This document shows positions 8,476-15,817 of a stretch of DNA of 39,798 bases, in pieces. The translations under genes were made by a program, and so were the position numbers. This DNA comes from Myxococcales bacterium (GTDB lineage: Bacteria; Myxococcota_A; Polyangia; Polyangiales; Polyangiaceae): the NCBI GenBank assembly GCA_025354825.1, contig JANXMC010000572.1, forward strand, positions 1 to 39,798, read 5' to 3'. The notes below the pieces were generated by a model. That model was not told where the DNA came from. It was given only the letters and a program-made list of their open reading frames with translations, and searched no databases. Positions within the stretch are counted from its first letter, which is position 1. The number at the start of each line of letters is the position of its first letter.

Positions 8476-11400
8476 GCGACCAGGACGAGTGGCGATGGGC
8501 AGACCCGAGCGGCCAGCAGCGCCTCGTCCACACGGACGAGCTGCGCGCGGGTCTCACGAGCGGGGCCATCCCGTCGAACGCGCCAGTCTGGCGTGTCGGA
8601 TGGGGCTCATGGCAGTCCGCGGAAACGGTCCCTGAGCTAACGACGAGCGCACTGTCGGCGGTCAACGGCGTGGTGCTCAACATCCCGCCGCCGCCGATGC
8701 ACGTCGTCGCGTCGCAGCGCGCCTTCGAGGCGGCCTCGGAAGGGCCGCCGAGCTCCCATGCGGAGCCGCCCGGGCCGCCACCGCCCTACGTTCCGGCCGC
8801 GTCCGCGCCAACGCCGAGCACGCGCGATCCGCGGGGCGACGGAGGCCGGCCGAGCTCGCCGACGCCGATCGGCGGCATCACGCCCCACGCCGGTCCGGCG
8901 TCCACGCGGCCCACGAGCACGCTGTTGATGAACCGCGCGCCCGATCGCGCTTCGCTCACGGCGTCGTCTCCGCCCGCGCCAATGTCGGGCTCGTCGCTGC
9001 CGACGCCGCTCGCCACGCGTTGGCAGCTCGACGATCGACCCACGCCGTTCATCACGCTTCCGCCGATGTCGGACCGCTCCGACCGGCCGACGCCTCTCGG
9101 CGCGCCGCCGTCGTTTTCCGACGCCGTGACGCAAGTGCCGCCGCCGCCGCCGCGTCGCGCGCCTGCCCCCGCGCCGATGCCCGTGCCCGTGTCGGCCGCG
9201 CCTCCGCCGGCCGTGCCCCGGGCGGTGACACCGTCGCCGCCGAACGTCCGTTCCGCGCCCCCACCGCCGATGGTGCCGAGCGCTCGGCCCCCACTGCCCG
9301 GAAGCGCAGGCCCGAACGCGAACGGCCACGGCTCTGCGAAACCGCCGCCGCCGTCCCCGCGATTAAGGCCGTCGTCGGCGCCTAAGAACCTGAAAGACCT
9401 GTCGCAGGACGAGGTCGAAGAGCTGAGTGGCTCACTCTTGATGGACCCGGCCGACGCGATCGCGACCCTCGCCCCCGGGCGCGTTCCCGCCGTCGTCGTG
9501 CCGCCGCCGGCGCCGTCCAAGCCGCCGCCGCCGGTCGTGTCCAAGCCGATGCCGAGCGTGCCCGCGCCGCCCGCCGCGCCGACGGCCCCCGCGTCGATGC
9601 GGCAGATGAACCAGACCCGTCAGGCGCACGAGATGCCGGTGCCGCCCGCGTCGTCGAGCCGCAATCTGCTCGAAGAGGCTCCGGAGCCGTGGAACGAGGG
9701 GGAGGATCTCCTCCCCGCGAGCGACTCGAAGAGCGGCGACGATCAGGTCTTGAGCGGCTCGTTCTTGCTGGCTGTGGGGTCGGCGCTCGACGTCGGCGAA
9801 GGGCTCGGCCTGCCGCCGTCGGATCCGGTCGTCCCCGCTGCTCCGCCGAACGGGCAAGCGCATGCGCCGGCCGCCGTCGGGCCGGTTGGCTATCTCCTCA
9901 CGCCGCCGCCTGCGCCCACGGCCCTGGGGCTCGGGCCATCGGGCTCGGGCTCGAGTGCGGCGGGCGGTGCCCGTGCACCGGGCGACGTCGCCTACGGGTT
10001 CCCGTCGAGCGCCGCCGGCGAGGTGCGCGCGGCGTCGCGGATTCTTACCCCCGAGCCGCAGCATTTCGCGGCGACGGCCCAGGGGCTCGGTATCCCGCCC
10101 GAGCTCGCGTCCGCATTCCCGGCGCCCGTCCCTCACCCAGCGCAGTCCCTCGGCGATGCGGGTCACGCCGCGGCGGAAGACATCCTCCCGCCCTATTCCG
10201 ACCTCGAAGTGCCGCCGGCCGCGGCCGACGTGACGTCGCGACCGCCGTCCTCGCGCCGCATGGCGCCGCCGGATCCGTCGAGCAACACGTCGGTGCTGCA
10301 CGATCTCACGAAGCTCCAACGGGCGATGCCGAAGTGGGTCCTCCCGCTCGCGGCAGGCTCGACGGCGTTGCTGCTGTTCGCCATCGTCGGCGCGGTCGTC
10401 TCGCACAAGTCCGACTCGTCGGAGCAGGCGGCCGCGTCGGCGTCGGCGAGCGCCGTCTCCGCGCTGTCCGCGGCCGTCGTCGCCGCCCCAACGCCCTCGG
10501 CGTCCGCGACAGCGCCGAAGAGCGCCGCCCTCGCCACGTGCGGCGTGGCGGGCCCCTCGCAAGTCATCGCGCCGCGCGCCCTGGTCCCCATCGGCATCGA
10601 AGCGGTCGCGACGACCGACGCCGCGTACCTCGCGTTCGCGTCGGCATCGAAGGAAGCGAGCCTCGTGCAGCTCGACGCGACGTCCCTCGCGGTGGGCAAA
10701 ACGCTCCGAACGAAAGCGCCGGAGATCGTCCGTCGCGCGACGCCGATGCTCTCGTCGACGAAGCCCGTCGCCCTCGCCGCCGACTCCGATCGCAAAGCCG
10801 ACAAGATTAAATCGCGCCGCACCGTGAACCCCACGGCCCCCTTCGACATTGGCGTCATGGGCGATTCGCTCGCCTGGGCGCCTCACGGGAGCGACGTCGC
10901 GACCGAGCTCTGGGCCCTCGAAGCGCGCGGCGACGCGAAGCTCGCGGTCGCCGAAGCGCTGCGCATCGCGAACTTCGGCGCGGCTTCGTACGCGGTCGCG
11001 TTTCGACGCGAGAACGCGCTGTGGTTCGGTACGTTCAGGGGCGCCGACACCTTCGTCGCCGACGGTCCGCTCGTGAAGGTCCCGGGCATGGGGCCGCAAA
11101 TGGGTGCTCCTGCGGTGGCGGCGATGGGCGACCGCCTCCTCGTTGCGTGGGCCGATCGCGCGACGACGAACGACCTCTGGAGCGTGCGCCTCGGCCGATG
11201 GAAACGCGGCGACGCGGCGCCCGACATGAAGCCCTTCGAGCCCCCCGCGGGCGGCCTCGGCGAGCACGCGATGTCCCCCGCGTTGGCCGCGCTTCCGGGC
11301 GGCGGTTTCCTCTTCGCGTGGACGGAAGGGCCCGTGTCGAACCACCAAGTTCGCGCGATCACGCTCGACGCCGACGGCGTTCCTGTGGGCGCGCCTATCG

Positions 11401-11546
11401 TCGTTTCGGCGGCGGGCGTGAATGCCGGGCAGGCGCAAATCGCGATTACCCCCGGCGGCCGCGGCGTGGTGGCGTTTTTGGCCGCGAACGGAAAGGCGTA
11501 CGAGGTCGTCGCGACGCCCGTCGCGTGCGGGAAGTCTTCCATGTAA
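8472..11546 (+). CDS. GYF_2-like, proline-rich, single-pass membrane protein
   Basis: 1024 aa from GTG 8472, overlapping the comF stop by GTGA. Residues 1-57 (WRWADPSGQQRLVHTDEL, VWRVGWGSWQSAETVPEL) match the myxobacterial GYF_2-like fold, a module that binds proline-rich peptides. Residues about 60-620 are Pro/Ala-rich and probably disordered, with two LSGS motifs (ELSGSLLMD at 317-325, VLSGSFLLA at 426-434). One membrane segment (WVLPLAAGSTALLLFAIVGA, about 623-642) is followed by a Ser/Ala linker and a C-terminal domain of about 330 residues with repeated short strands such as LLVAWADR and FLFAWTEG, suggesting a beta-propeller outside the membrane. Architecture recalls GYF/Pro-rich trans-envelope proteins such as AgmX/GltJ, but the C-terminus differs. 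Function unknown. Confidence 0.82.
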   Translation: MSDQDEWRWADPSGQQRLVHTDELRAGLTSGAIPSNAPVWRVGWGSWQSAETVPELTTSALSAVNGVVLNIPPPPMHVVASQRAFEAASEGPPSSHAEPPGPPPPYVPAASAPTPSTRDPRGDGGRPSSPTPIGGITPHAGPASTRPTSTLLMNRAPDRASLTASSPPAPMSGSSLPTPLATRWQLDDRPTPFITLPPMSDRSDRPTPLGAPPSFSDAVTQVPPPPPRRAPAPAPMPVPVSAAPPPAVPRAVTPSPPNVRSAPPPPMVPSARPPLPGSAGPNANGHGSAKPPPPSPRLRPSSAPKNLKDLSQDEVEELSGSLLMDPADAIATLAPGRVPAVVVPPPAPSKPPPPVVSKPMPSVPAPPAAPTAPASMRQMNQTRQAHEMPVPPASSSRNLLEEAPEPWNEGEDLLPASDSKSGDDQVLSGSFLLAVGSALDVGEGLGLPPSDPVVPAAPPNGQAHAPAAVGPVGYLLTPPPAPTALGLGPSGSGSSAAGGARAPGDVAYGFPSSAAGEVRAASRILTPEPQHFAATAQGLGIPPELASAFPAPVPHPAQSLGDAGHAAAEDILPPYSDLEVPPAAADVTSRPPSSRRMAPPDPSSNTSVLHDLTKLQRAMPKWVLPLAAGSTALLLFAIVGAVVSHKSDSSEQAAASASASAVSALSAAVVAAPTPSASATAPKSAALATCGVAGPSQVIAPRALVPIGIEAVATTDAAYLAFASASKEASLVQLDATSLAVGKTLRTKAPEIVRRATPMLSSTKPVALAADSDRKADKIKSRRTVNPTAPFDIGVMGDSLAWAPHGSDVATELWALEARGDAKLAVAEALRIANFGAASYAVAFRRENALWFGTFRGADTFVADGPLVKVPGMGPQMGAPAVAAMGDRLLVAWADRATTNDLWSVRLGRWKRGDAAPDMKPFEPPAGGLGEHAMSPALAALPGGGFLFAWTEGPVSNHQVRAITLDADGVPVGAPIVVSAAGVNAGQAQIAITPGGRGVVAFLAANGKAYEVVATPVACGKSSM

Positions 11547-11562
11547 AGGCTTCTGGCCTTTC

Positions 11563-12516
11563 ATGATTGCGATCTGCCGTACCCCGCACGCTCCGCCTTC
11601 CCGTTTTCCCGAGTCGACGCGGGCGCCTGCGCCCACGAGGCCGCGCTTCCGCGCCGCAGCCGTCGCGCTGCTTGCGTTCGCAATGCTCACGCCGGCGTGC
11701 CTCCTCGGTGGGCGCTCGCGCGTGCGTGACGGCCAGCTCTACGCGCCGGGGACGCCAACCTACGACGCGTACTTCCGCGAGGTACACGGCGTTCAGGCGG
11801 CGTCGCCGAAGTGGAGCGACGAGCGCAAGACCGCGCGAAAGCCCCTGTGCGACGAGCTGAAAACGAGCTGCGACGCGCCCGATGCGACGCTCGCGCAGCT
11901 CACCCACGAGCGCATGTCCGAGGTGGCGCGCCAGTCGGGCCCGCTGAGCCTCGAGCTCGTGGGTGACGATGCGCGCATGGTCGCGGCCAATGGCGCGAAA
12001 GGGATTCCGGCGAGCGCGCGGTCGCTGTTTCACGCGGTGGAGATCACGGCCAAGGGCGAGCTCGATCGCGGCCGACGTATGCGCGCGACGTCGCTCAAGG
12101 TCGATCAGCTCGTGCGCCAAGGGCACGACTACGAAGAGCGCGTCGATCGCGATTTCACGCAGAAAAATGCGGGCAAAGCGTCGGAAGTGAAGAACGAGCT
12201 GGCCGCATCCGTCGACGTGCTCACGCCCCATGCCGCCACCACGCGCGCCTACGCCCAGGGGGCGGAAGACTTCGTCCTCGACCTGAAGCGCGCCATCGTC
12301 ACCGCCTCGGCGACCCCGGTTGCGCCGGCATCGAGCGCCCCCGCGGGTGCAGGCGCGGCGCCGAAGGGGCGCGGCACCGTTGCACCTCCGAGCCCCCCGA
12401 CATTGCCGTCGATTTCGGCCAAGCCCACGCCCGCGACCGACGGCGATGCCGCGTCTGCGAAGCCTGCCGCGAAGAAGCCTGCGGCGGCGCCCGCGGAAGA
12501 AGTGTTCAACCCGTAA
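11563..12516 (+). CDS. Putative lipoprotein/secreted protein, Ala-Pro-rich tail
   Basis: 317 aa from ATG 11563, 16 bases after the GYF-like gene and probably cotranscribed. A basic N-region of about 30 residues leads to AAAVALLAFAMLTPACLLGG; Cys46 could be lipidated, but the residues before it (T-P-A) make a poor lipobox, so simple secretion is an alternative. The middle (about 60-235) is mainly helical and charged (ARSLFHAVEITAKGELDRGR, RMRATSLKVDQLVRQGHDYE), possibly coiled. The last 75 residues are Ala/Pro/Lys low complexity ending in EEVFNP. I do not recognise a family. The gene converges with the YHS gene with 27 bases between stops. Confidence 0.72.
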   Translation: MIAICRTPHAPPSRFPESTRAPAPTRPRFRAAAVALLAFAMLTPACLLGGRSRVRDGQLYAPGTPTYDAYFREVHGVQAASPKWSDERKTARKPLCDELKTSCDAPDATLAQLTHERMSEVARQSGPLSLELVGDDARMVAANGAKGIPASARSLFHAVEITAKGELDRGRRMRATSLKVDQLVRQGHDYEERVDRDFTQKNAGKASEVKNELAASVDVLTPHAATTRAYAQGAEDFVLDLKRAIVTASATPVAPASSAPAGAGAAPKGRGTVAPPSPPTLPSISAKPTPATDGDAASAKPAAKKPAAAPAEEVFNP

Positions 12517-12543
12517 CGCGGGAGCGCGCCCCTTGCTCGAGCC

Positions 12544-12984
12544 TCAGCCCTTCGGCGTTTCGCTCGTGTACTTCTGCGGATTGCTCAAGAACTTCTTCTC
12601 GCAGCCGCCGCAGCAAAAGTAGTACGTCTTGCCGTTGTAATCGGCGTGGGGCGACGTCGACGTGACGACGAACTCTTCGCCCGAGACGGGGCAGTGTGCG
12701 GTGTCGCCGACCTTTGCGTTGCCGGCGGCCTTCACGTTCGACGACGGGGCGGGTGCCGCGCTCGTCGGCGCTGCGGGCGCTCCCCCGTCGTTTGCGGACG
12801 GCGGCTTCTCTTCCGGCGCGGGGGCGATGGCGGGGAGCGTCGCGCTCCCTCCGCCGCTGCCGCCACATCCGCCGCTGAGGGTGCCTATCGCGAAGATGGC
12901 TGCCGCACAGAACGCGGCGGCGAGGCGCGACGAGGGCGTCGTGCGGATGCGATTTTCGATTCGGACGGGGTTTTCAAAGCGCAT
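12544..12984 (-). CDS. YHS-domain lipoprotein (metal-binding)
   Basis: 146 aa from ATG 12984. Signal region AAAFCAAAIFAIGTLSGGC ends at a lipobox-like SGGC (Cys40). After a Pro/Ala linker, residues 97-140 form a YHS domain: CPVSGEEF (Cys98), then YYFCCGGCEKKFLSNPQKY with Cys124, Cys125 and Cys128. YHS domains occur in heavy-metal and copper proteins and bind a metal through these Cys. Earlier in-frame Mets (to 13080) would add a non-signal-like extension, so the Met that gives a normal signal peptide was chosen. Divergent from the cupredoxin gene (208 bases apart) and two genes from a thiol reductase, which suggests a copper or redox theme in the envelope; this is inference. Confidence 0.85.
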   Translation of the reverse strand: MRFENPVRIENRIRTTPSSRLAAAFCAAAIFAIGTLSGGCGGSGGGSATLPAIAPAPEEKPPSANDGGAPAAPTSAAPAPSSNVKAAGNAKVGDTAHCPVSGEEFVVTSTSPHADYNGKTYYFCCGGCEKKFLSNPQKYTSETPKG

Positions 12985-13179
12985 GAGCGCGGATTTACCA
13001 CGTCGGCGGCTGCGTGTTTCGCGCAGGTTGCGTGCCGCTGTGCCAATCCAAATCCGACCGTGGGGTAATCGTATGGGCAATATCGCCTAGAAAACTCCTA
13101 TCCAATCCCCCAGCGCGCGCGTTTTCGTGCGAGCGTCGCGCCCCCATAAGCTAATTGTTACGCAAAACTCACGTGGTCC

Positions 13180-13185
13180 AAGGAG
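13180..13185 (+). promoter_or_regulatory. Ribosome binding site of the cupredoxin gene
   Basis: AAGGAG lies 7 bases ahead of ATG 13193. It fixes that start over the in-frame GTG/ATG-like codons further upstream, in agreement with the signal peptide. Confidence 0.75.
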
Positions 13186-13192
13186 TCTCTCG

Positions 13193-13795
13193 ATGACCGT
13201 TACGCTTTCGAAATCCCGCGTTTCTGCTCTTGTCGCTCTTGCCGCCATCTCGGCGGGCATCTTCGTCGCCGCCTGCAGCGACAGCGTCGGCACGAGCATC
13301 CAGCCCCCGTACGACGCGGGCCCCAAGCCGACGCCCTCGACGGGTCCGACGACGGAGCCCGCGGTCGACGCAGGCCCCGACGCCGAAGAGACGCCCGACG
13401 CCGAGGCCCCTAAGGACGCGACCGCACCGGTCGACGCCGCCGGCGATGCAGCGCCCGCGTTCGCGCCGTGCACGCAGGCCGACTTCGATCTCCCCGCGAA
13501 CGATCATACGGGCACCGGCAACCAGGTCGACATCAGCCAGACGGGCGCCCCGGGCACGTACGCCTACGTCAACCCGTGCTCGAAGATCAAAGCGGGCGGC
13601 ACGGCCGACTTCGCCATGAACTTCACCAACCACCCCCTCGTCCCGGTCGCCGGCTCGCCCACGAACCCGATTCAGGCGCAGTCGTCGGCAACGGACTCGG
13701 GCGACTACAAGGTCATGTTCCCCACGGCCGGCACCTACGGCTTCCATTGCGGTTTCCACTCGTCGATGAAGGGCCAGATCCTCGTCGTCCCCTGA
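13193..13795 (+). CDS. Cupredoxin (plastocyanin/azurin-like) lipoprotein
   Basis: 200 aa. Signal peptide with VAAC lipobox (Cys28), a disordered Pro/Asp/Ala linker (about 35-90), then a blue-copper-like beta domain. Likely type-1 copper ligands are His147 (FTNHPLVPV), and Cys186, His189 and Met192 in TYGFHCGFHSSMKGQILVV, the C-x2-H-x2-M-x-G pattern common in halocyanin-type proteins. It would be a periplasmic or surface electron carrier anchored by lipid. AAGGAG 7 bases upstream fixes the start. Partner oxidoreductase not visible. The gene ends at a strong hairpin shared with the convergent Ig-like lipoprotein. Confidence 0.88.
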   Translation: MTVTLSKSRVSALVALAAISAGIFVAACSDSVGTSIQPPYDAGPKPTPSTGPTTEPAVDAGPDAEETPDAEAPKDATAPVDAAGDAAPAFAPCTQADFDLPANDHTGTGNQVDISQTGAPGTYAYVNPCSKIKAGGTADFAMNFTNHPLVPVAGSPTNPIQAQSSATDSGDYKVMFPTAGTYGFHCGFHSSMKGQILVVP

Positions 13796-13829
13796 GCCTC
13801 GGCACTCCGCGATTCGACATCGCGATTGC

Positions 13830-13884
13830 AAATGAGAGCGCCCCCGGATCGCGCAGTGCGCGGCCTCGGGGGCGTTTCTCATTT
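13830..13884. terminator. Strong bidirectional terminator between convergent genes
   Basis: AAATGAGA (13830-13837) plus CGCCCCCG (13839-13846) pair with CGGGGGCG (13867-13874) plus TCTCATTT (13877-13884), a stem of 16 pairs with a 1-versus-2-base bulge and a loop of about 20 bases. The outer A/T-rich ends give an U-rich tail in either direction, so it can serve both the cupredoxin gene (stop 13795) and the Ig-like gene (stop 13949). Confidence 0.8.
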
Positions 13885-13948
13885 CGGTATTCGCACTTCA
13901 CATCGCACGATCGCCGCGCTCTCGCGCGCGAACCGTGCACGCCAACGG

Positions 13949-14311
13949 TCACTGAACTTTGCAGTTAACCGAGTTCGCCGCGCCTTGATACGTAACCTGC
14001 ACGTCGGTGATTCCCGTGTGCACGCCGGTGACGAAGCCCTTCACGACGGTGACGGTGTTCGTGTCTGCCGAGTTCCACTGGGCGGTCTCGGTGACATCGC
14101 TCATCTTGCCATCGGGCGCGTGCGCCGTGACGTGAAACTGCTTCGTCTGGCCCGCGCTGCCGAATGCGCAGTCCGTGGAGTCGAAGCTCAGAGCGGCGAC
14201 CGTGGCCGAGCCCGTGGAGTCGTTCGACGAGCTGCAGCCCGACGCGAACGCGAGGCAAAGCGGGGCAACGACGGCGGCAACGAAGGACAAGCGCGATGAA
14301 GACGAGATCAT
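13949..14311 (-). CDS. Small lipoprotein with Ig-like (Big_2-type) domain
   Basis: 120 aa from ATG 14311, with AGGAG about 9 bases upstream. Signal peptide ends in ASGC (Cys26). Residues about 35-120 resemble one bacterial Ig-like group 2 repeat: GQTKQFHVTAHAPDGKMSDV, AQWNSADTNTVTVVKGFVTG, VQVTYQGAANSVNCKV. Two Cys (in STDC and VNCKV) may form a disulfide. Such domains appear in surface adhesins and structural lipoproteins; a single short copy gives no specific role. Its leader holds the direct repeats and hairpin at 14331-14355. Confidence 0.8.
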   Translation of the reverse strand: MISSSSRLSFVAAVVAPLCLAFASGCSSSNDSTGSATVAALSFDSTDCAFGSAGQTKQFHVTAHAPDGKMSDVTETAQWNSADTNTVTVVKGFVTGVHTGITDVQVTYQGAANSVNCKVQ

Positions 14312-14330
14312 AGTTGAGGCTCCTGTTAGG

Positions 14331-14355
14331 GGGTGATTCCCAGTGTGATTCACCC
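14331..14355 (-). promoter_or_regulatory. Direct repeat/hairpin in the leader of the Ig-like lipoprotein
   Basis: GTGATTC occurs at 14333-14339 and again at 14345-14351, 12 bases apart (about one helical turn), and GGGTGA (14331-14336) can pair with TCACCC (14350-14355). It lies just upstream of the AGGAG site of the minus-strand gene, so it could be an operator or an RNA hairpin. No regulator is recognised. Confidence 0.3.
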
Positions 14356-14434
14356 TTCAGCAACGCCCGTGCCTTCGCCGCTCAATCGGTAATTCGCAGT
14401 CGCGCCTTGATGCTGCTCTGTGGCGTTCATGTTT

Positions 14435-14660
14435 TTACGTACGTATTCGCGGCGCACAGGCCGTGCGGCCGAGGCGACTGGCGATATCGCTGAGATAAAC
14501 GCGTAGCTCTTCGGGCGCACGAACTTCGAAATCAATACCGATCACCGCAATGAGCAACGCGAGCCCATCAAGGGAATGGGTTCCCATATGCGTGTGCACG
14601 TATCGCCGGTGCGTGCCTCGAGCGCGCCCTGGCAGGATGGGAAGAACGACAACTGAGGGT
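14435..14660 (-). pseudogene. Possible remnant of a WYL-domain regulator (C-terminal end)
   Basis: In the largest gap (14312-14747) the minus strand reads HSLDGLALLIAVIGIDFEVR then APEELRVYLSDIASRLGRTA before a stop at 14435. This resembles the C-terminal extension of DeoR/WYL-type regulators, where a helix ending in (W)xLxFG is followed by 'EVxxPxELR' and a final helix. Upstream of about 14660 the frame is not family-like, and no helix-turn-helix or WYL core is found, so only a decayed end seems left. A chance match is possible. The rest of the gap shows nothing else. Confidence 0.35.
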
Positions 14661-14747
14661 GATGCGTTCTCGACGGCGCGTGGATTGCGCGGGACGGTGG
14701 CGCCGCCGTGCACCGCGAGAAATCGCGTGTTAGGGCTGCTGCGCCCC

Positions 14748-15671
14748 ATGCGCCTTCGCGTCAACCTTGGTTCGAGTCGGCGTTGGTGGCTCGCGGTGTT
14801 CGCCACGGGCTCGGCGCTCGCGACGTTGGTCGCCTGCAACGGCATTCTCAATATTGCGAAGCCGGAGGTCGTCGAAGCCGACGCCGGCAGCGATGCGGGC
14901 GTGGACGACGCGGCGGCGGACGCTGGCGCCGACGCCCGCGATGCCGACGCCGATGGTGGCTCGGTCGTGGTCGATGCGGAGGCCGATGCGTCGTTCGATG
15001 CCGCGCCCTACGACGGCGGCCTCGCGTTTTCGATTCCGTACACGTGGGACCTCGCGGCGGACTACGCCTCACAGGTCCCGGGGCGCATGCGGTGGGTCTA
15101 CTCGTGGAGCCGTTGGAACGCGGCGAGGAGTGCCTTCGATCGCAACCTCTGTTTCTCACCGGCGACGTTCGCGTGTGAAATGGTGGGCTGGGGGCTGCCG
15201 GGAAAGGACGCACCCAATGTGATGTCGAACCCGTCCGACAGCTTTTGCGTGAACCCCGGCGTCATCATGCCGGGGGCGTTCGTCGCGACGCCGTCCCACG
15301 AGGGCGCAGAGACGGAAGTCGATTGGTATGCGCCGGTGAGCGGCCTCTACACCTACGACTTCGAGTTCTCCGCGGCGGGCACGGGGAGTCAAACCGTTCG
15401 CCTCACACCCGGAACGTTCTCGTCCGAAACTCCCACGCACCCCGCGCACGCGACGGGGACGGCGTGCTTGCGCGCGTGCGATCCGATTTCTGCCTTCGTC
15501 GGTACGACTACGCCGTCGACGGAGCCCTTCACCAACACCACCGCGATCGTCGCGACGGTAACGTTGATTGCGCCTCCCAATGTGATCAACCAGTGCCCCG
15601 CGACGACCGGCCAAGTCGACCCGAGCAGGTGCGCGAAGCCGTGCACCGCCGCGAGCGCCACCGCGCGCTGA
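14748..15671 (+). CDS. DAG-linker lipoprotein of unknown function
   Basis: 307 aa from ATG 14748. Signal peptide RRWWLAVFATGSALATLVAC with an LVAC lipobox (Cys30), then a 50-residue Asp/Ala/Gly linker, then about 220 residues with no family I recognise. The body is rich in Tyr/Trp and has several Cys that could pair (LCFSPATFACEM, DSFCVNPG, ACLRACDP, QCPATTG, RCAKPC), fitting an oxidising extracytoplasmic location; the stretch DWYAPVSGLYTYDFEFSA looks like a beta-sandwich edge. The frame is open back to 14550, but the Met at 14748 gives a normal signal. No convincing ribosome site (AGGG about 13 bases upstream). Confidence 0.75.
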   Translation: MRLRVNLGSSRRWWLAVFATGSALATLVACNGILNIAKPEVVEADAGSDAGVDDAAADAGADARDADADGGSVVVDAEADASFDAAPYDGGLAFSIPYTWDLAADYASQVPGRMRWVYSWSRWNAARSAFDRNLCFSPATFACEMVGWGLPGKDAPNVMSNPSDSFCVNPGVIMPGAFVATPSHEGAETEVDWYAPVSGLYTYDFEFSAAGTGSQTVRLTPGTFSSETPTHPAHATGTACLRACDPISAFVGTTTPSTEPFTNTTAIVATVTLIAPPNVINQCPATTGQVDPSRCAKPCTAASATAR

Positions 15672-15736
15672 GGTCTCGGTTGCGGGCGTCGCGTACCGCG
15701 CACGGTTGCGTGCGCGTCGCAGGATTCACAAAAGGC

Positions 15737-15768
15737 AGAAGGGGTAAGCCTTTTGGCCTACCCCTTCT
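15737..15768. terminator. Bidirectional terminator, 14-bp stem with TTTT loop
   Basis: AGAAGGGGTAAGCC (15737-15750) pairs with GGCCTACCCCTTCT (15755-15768) with a single A/C-type mismatch and a four-T loop. It separates the convergent lipoprotein (stop 15671) and dsbD-like gene (stop 15818). Confidence 0.75.
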
Positions 15769-15817
15769 GGGCTCGTCGCGTCTTACGAGCCTAGTACGTG
15801 ATTCGTGACTCCCGTTT

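Noticed and set aside
9432-11690. 752-codon minus-strand open frame opposite the GYF-like gene
   Set aside because: Arg/Gly/Ala-rich translation typical of the antisense of GC-rich coding DNA; no ribosome site or family match.
14755-14775. tRNA T-loop-like string (GGTTCGAGTC)
   Set aside because: No acceptor, D or anticodon stems can be built around it, and it lies inside the signal peptide coding sequence of the 14748 gene.
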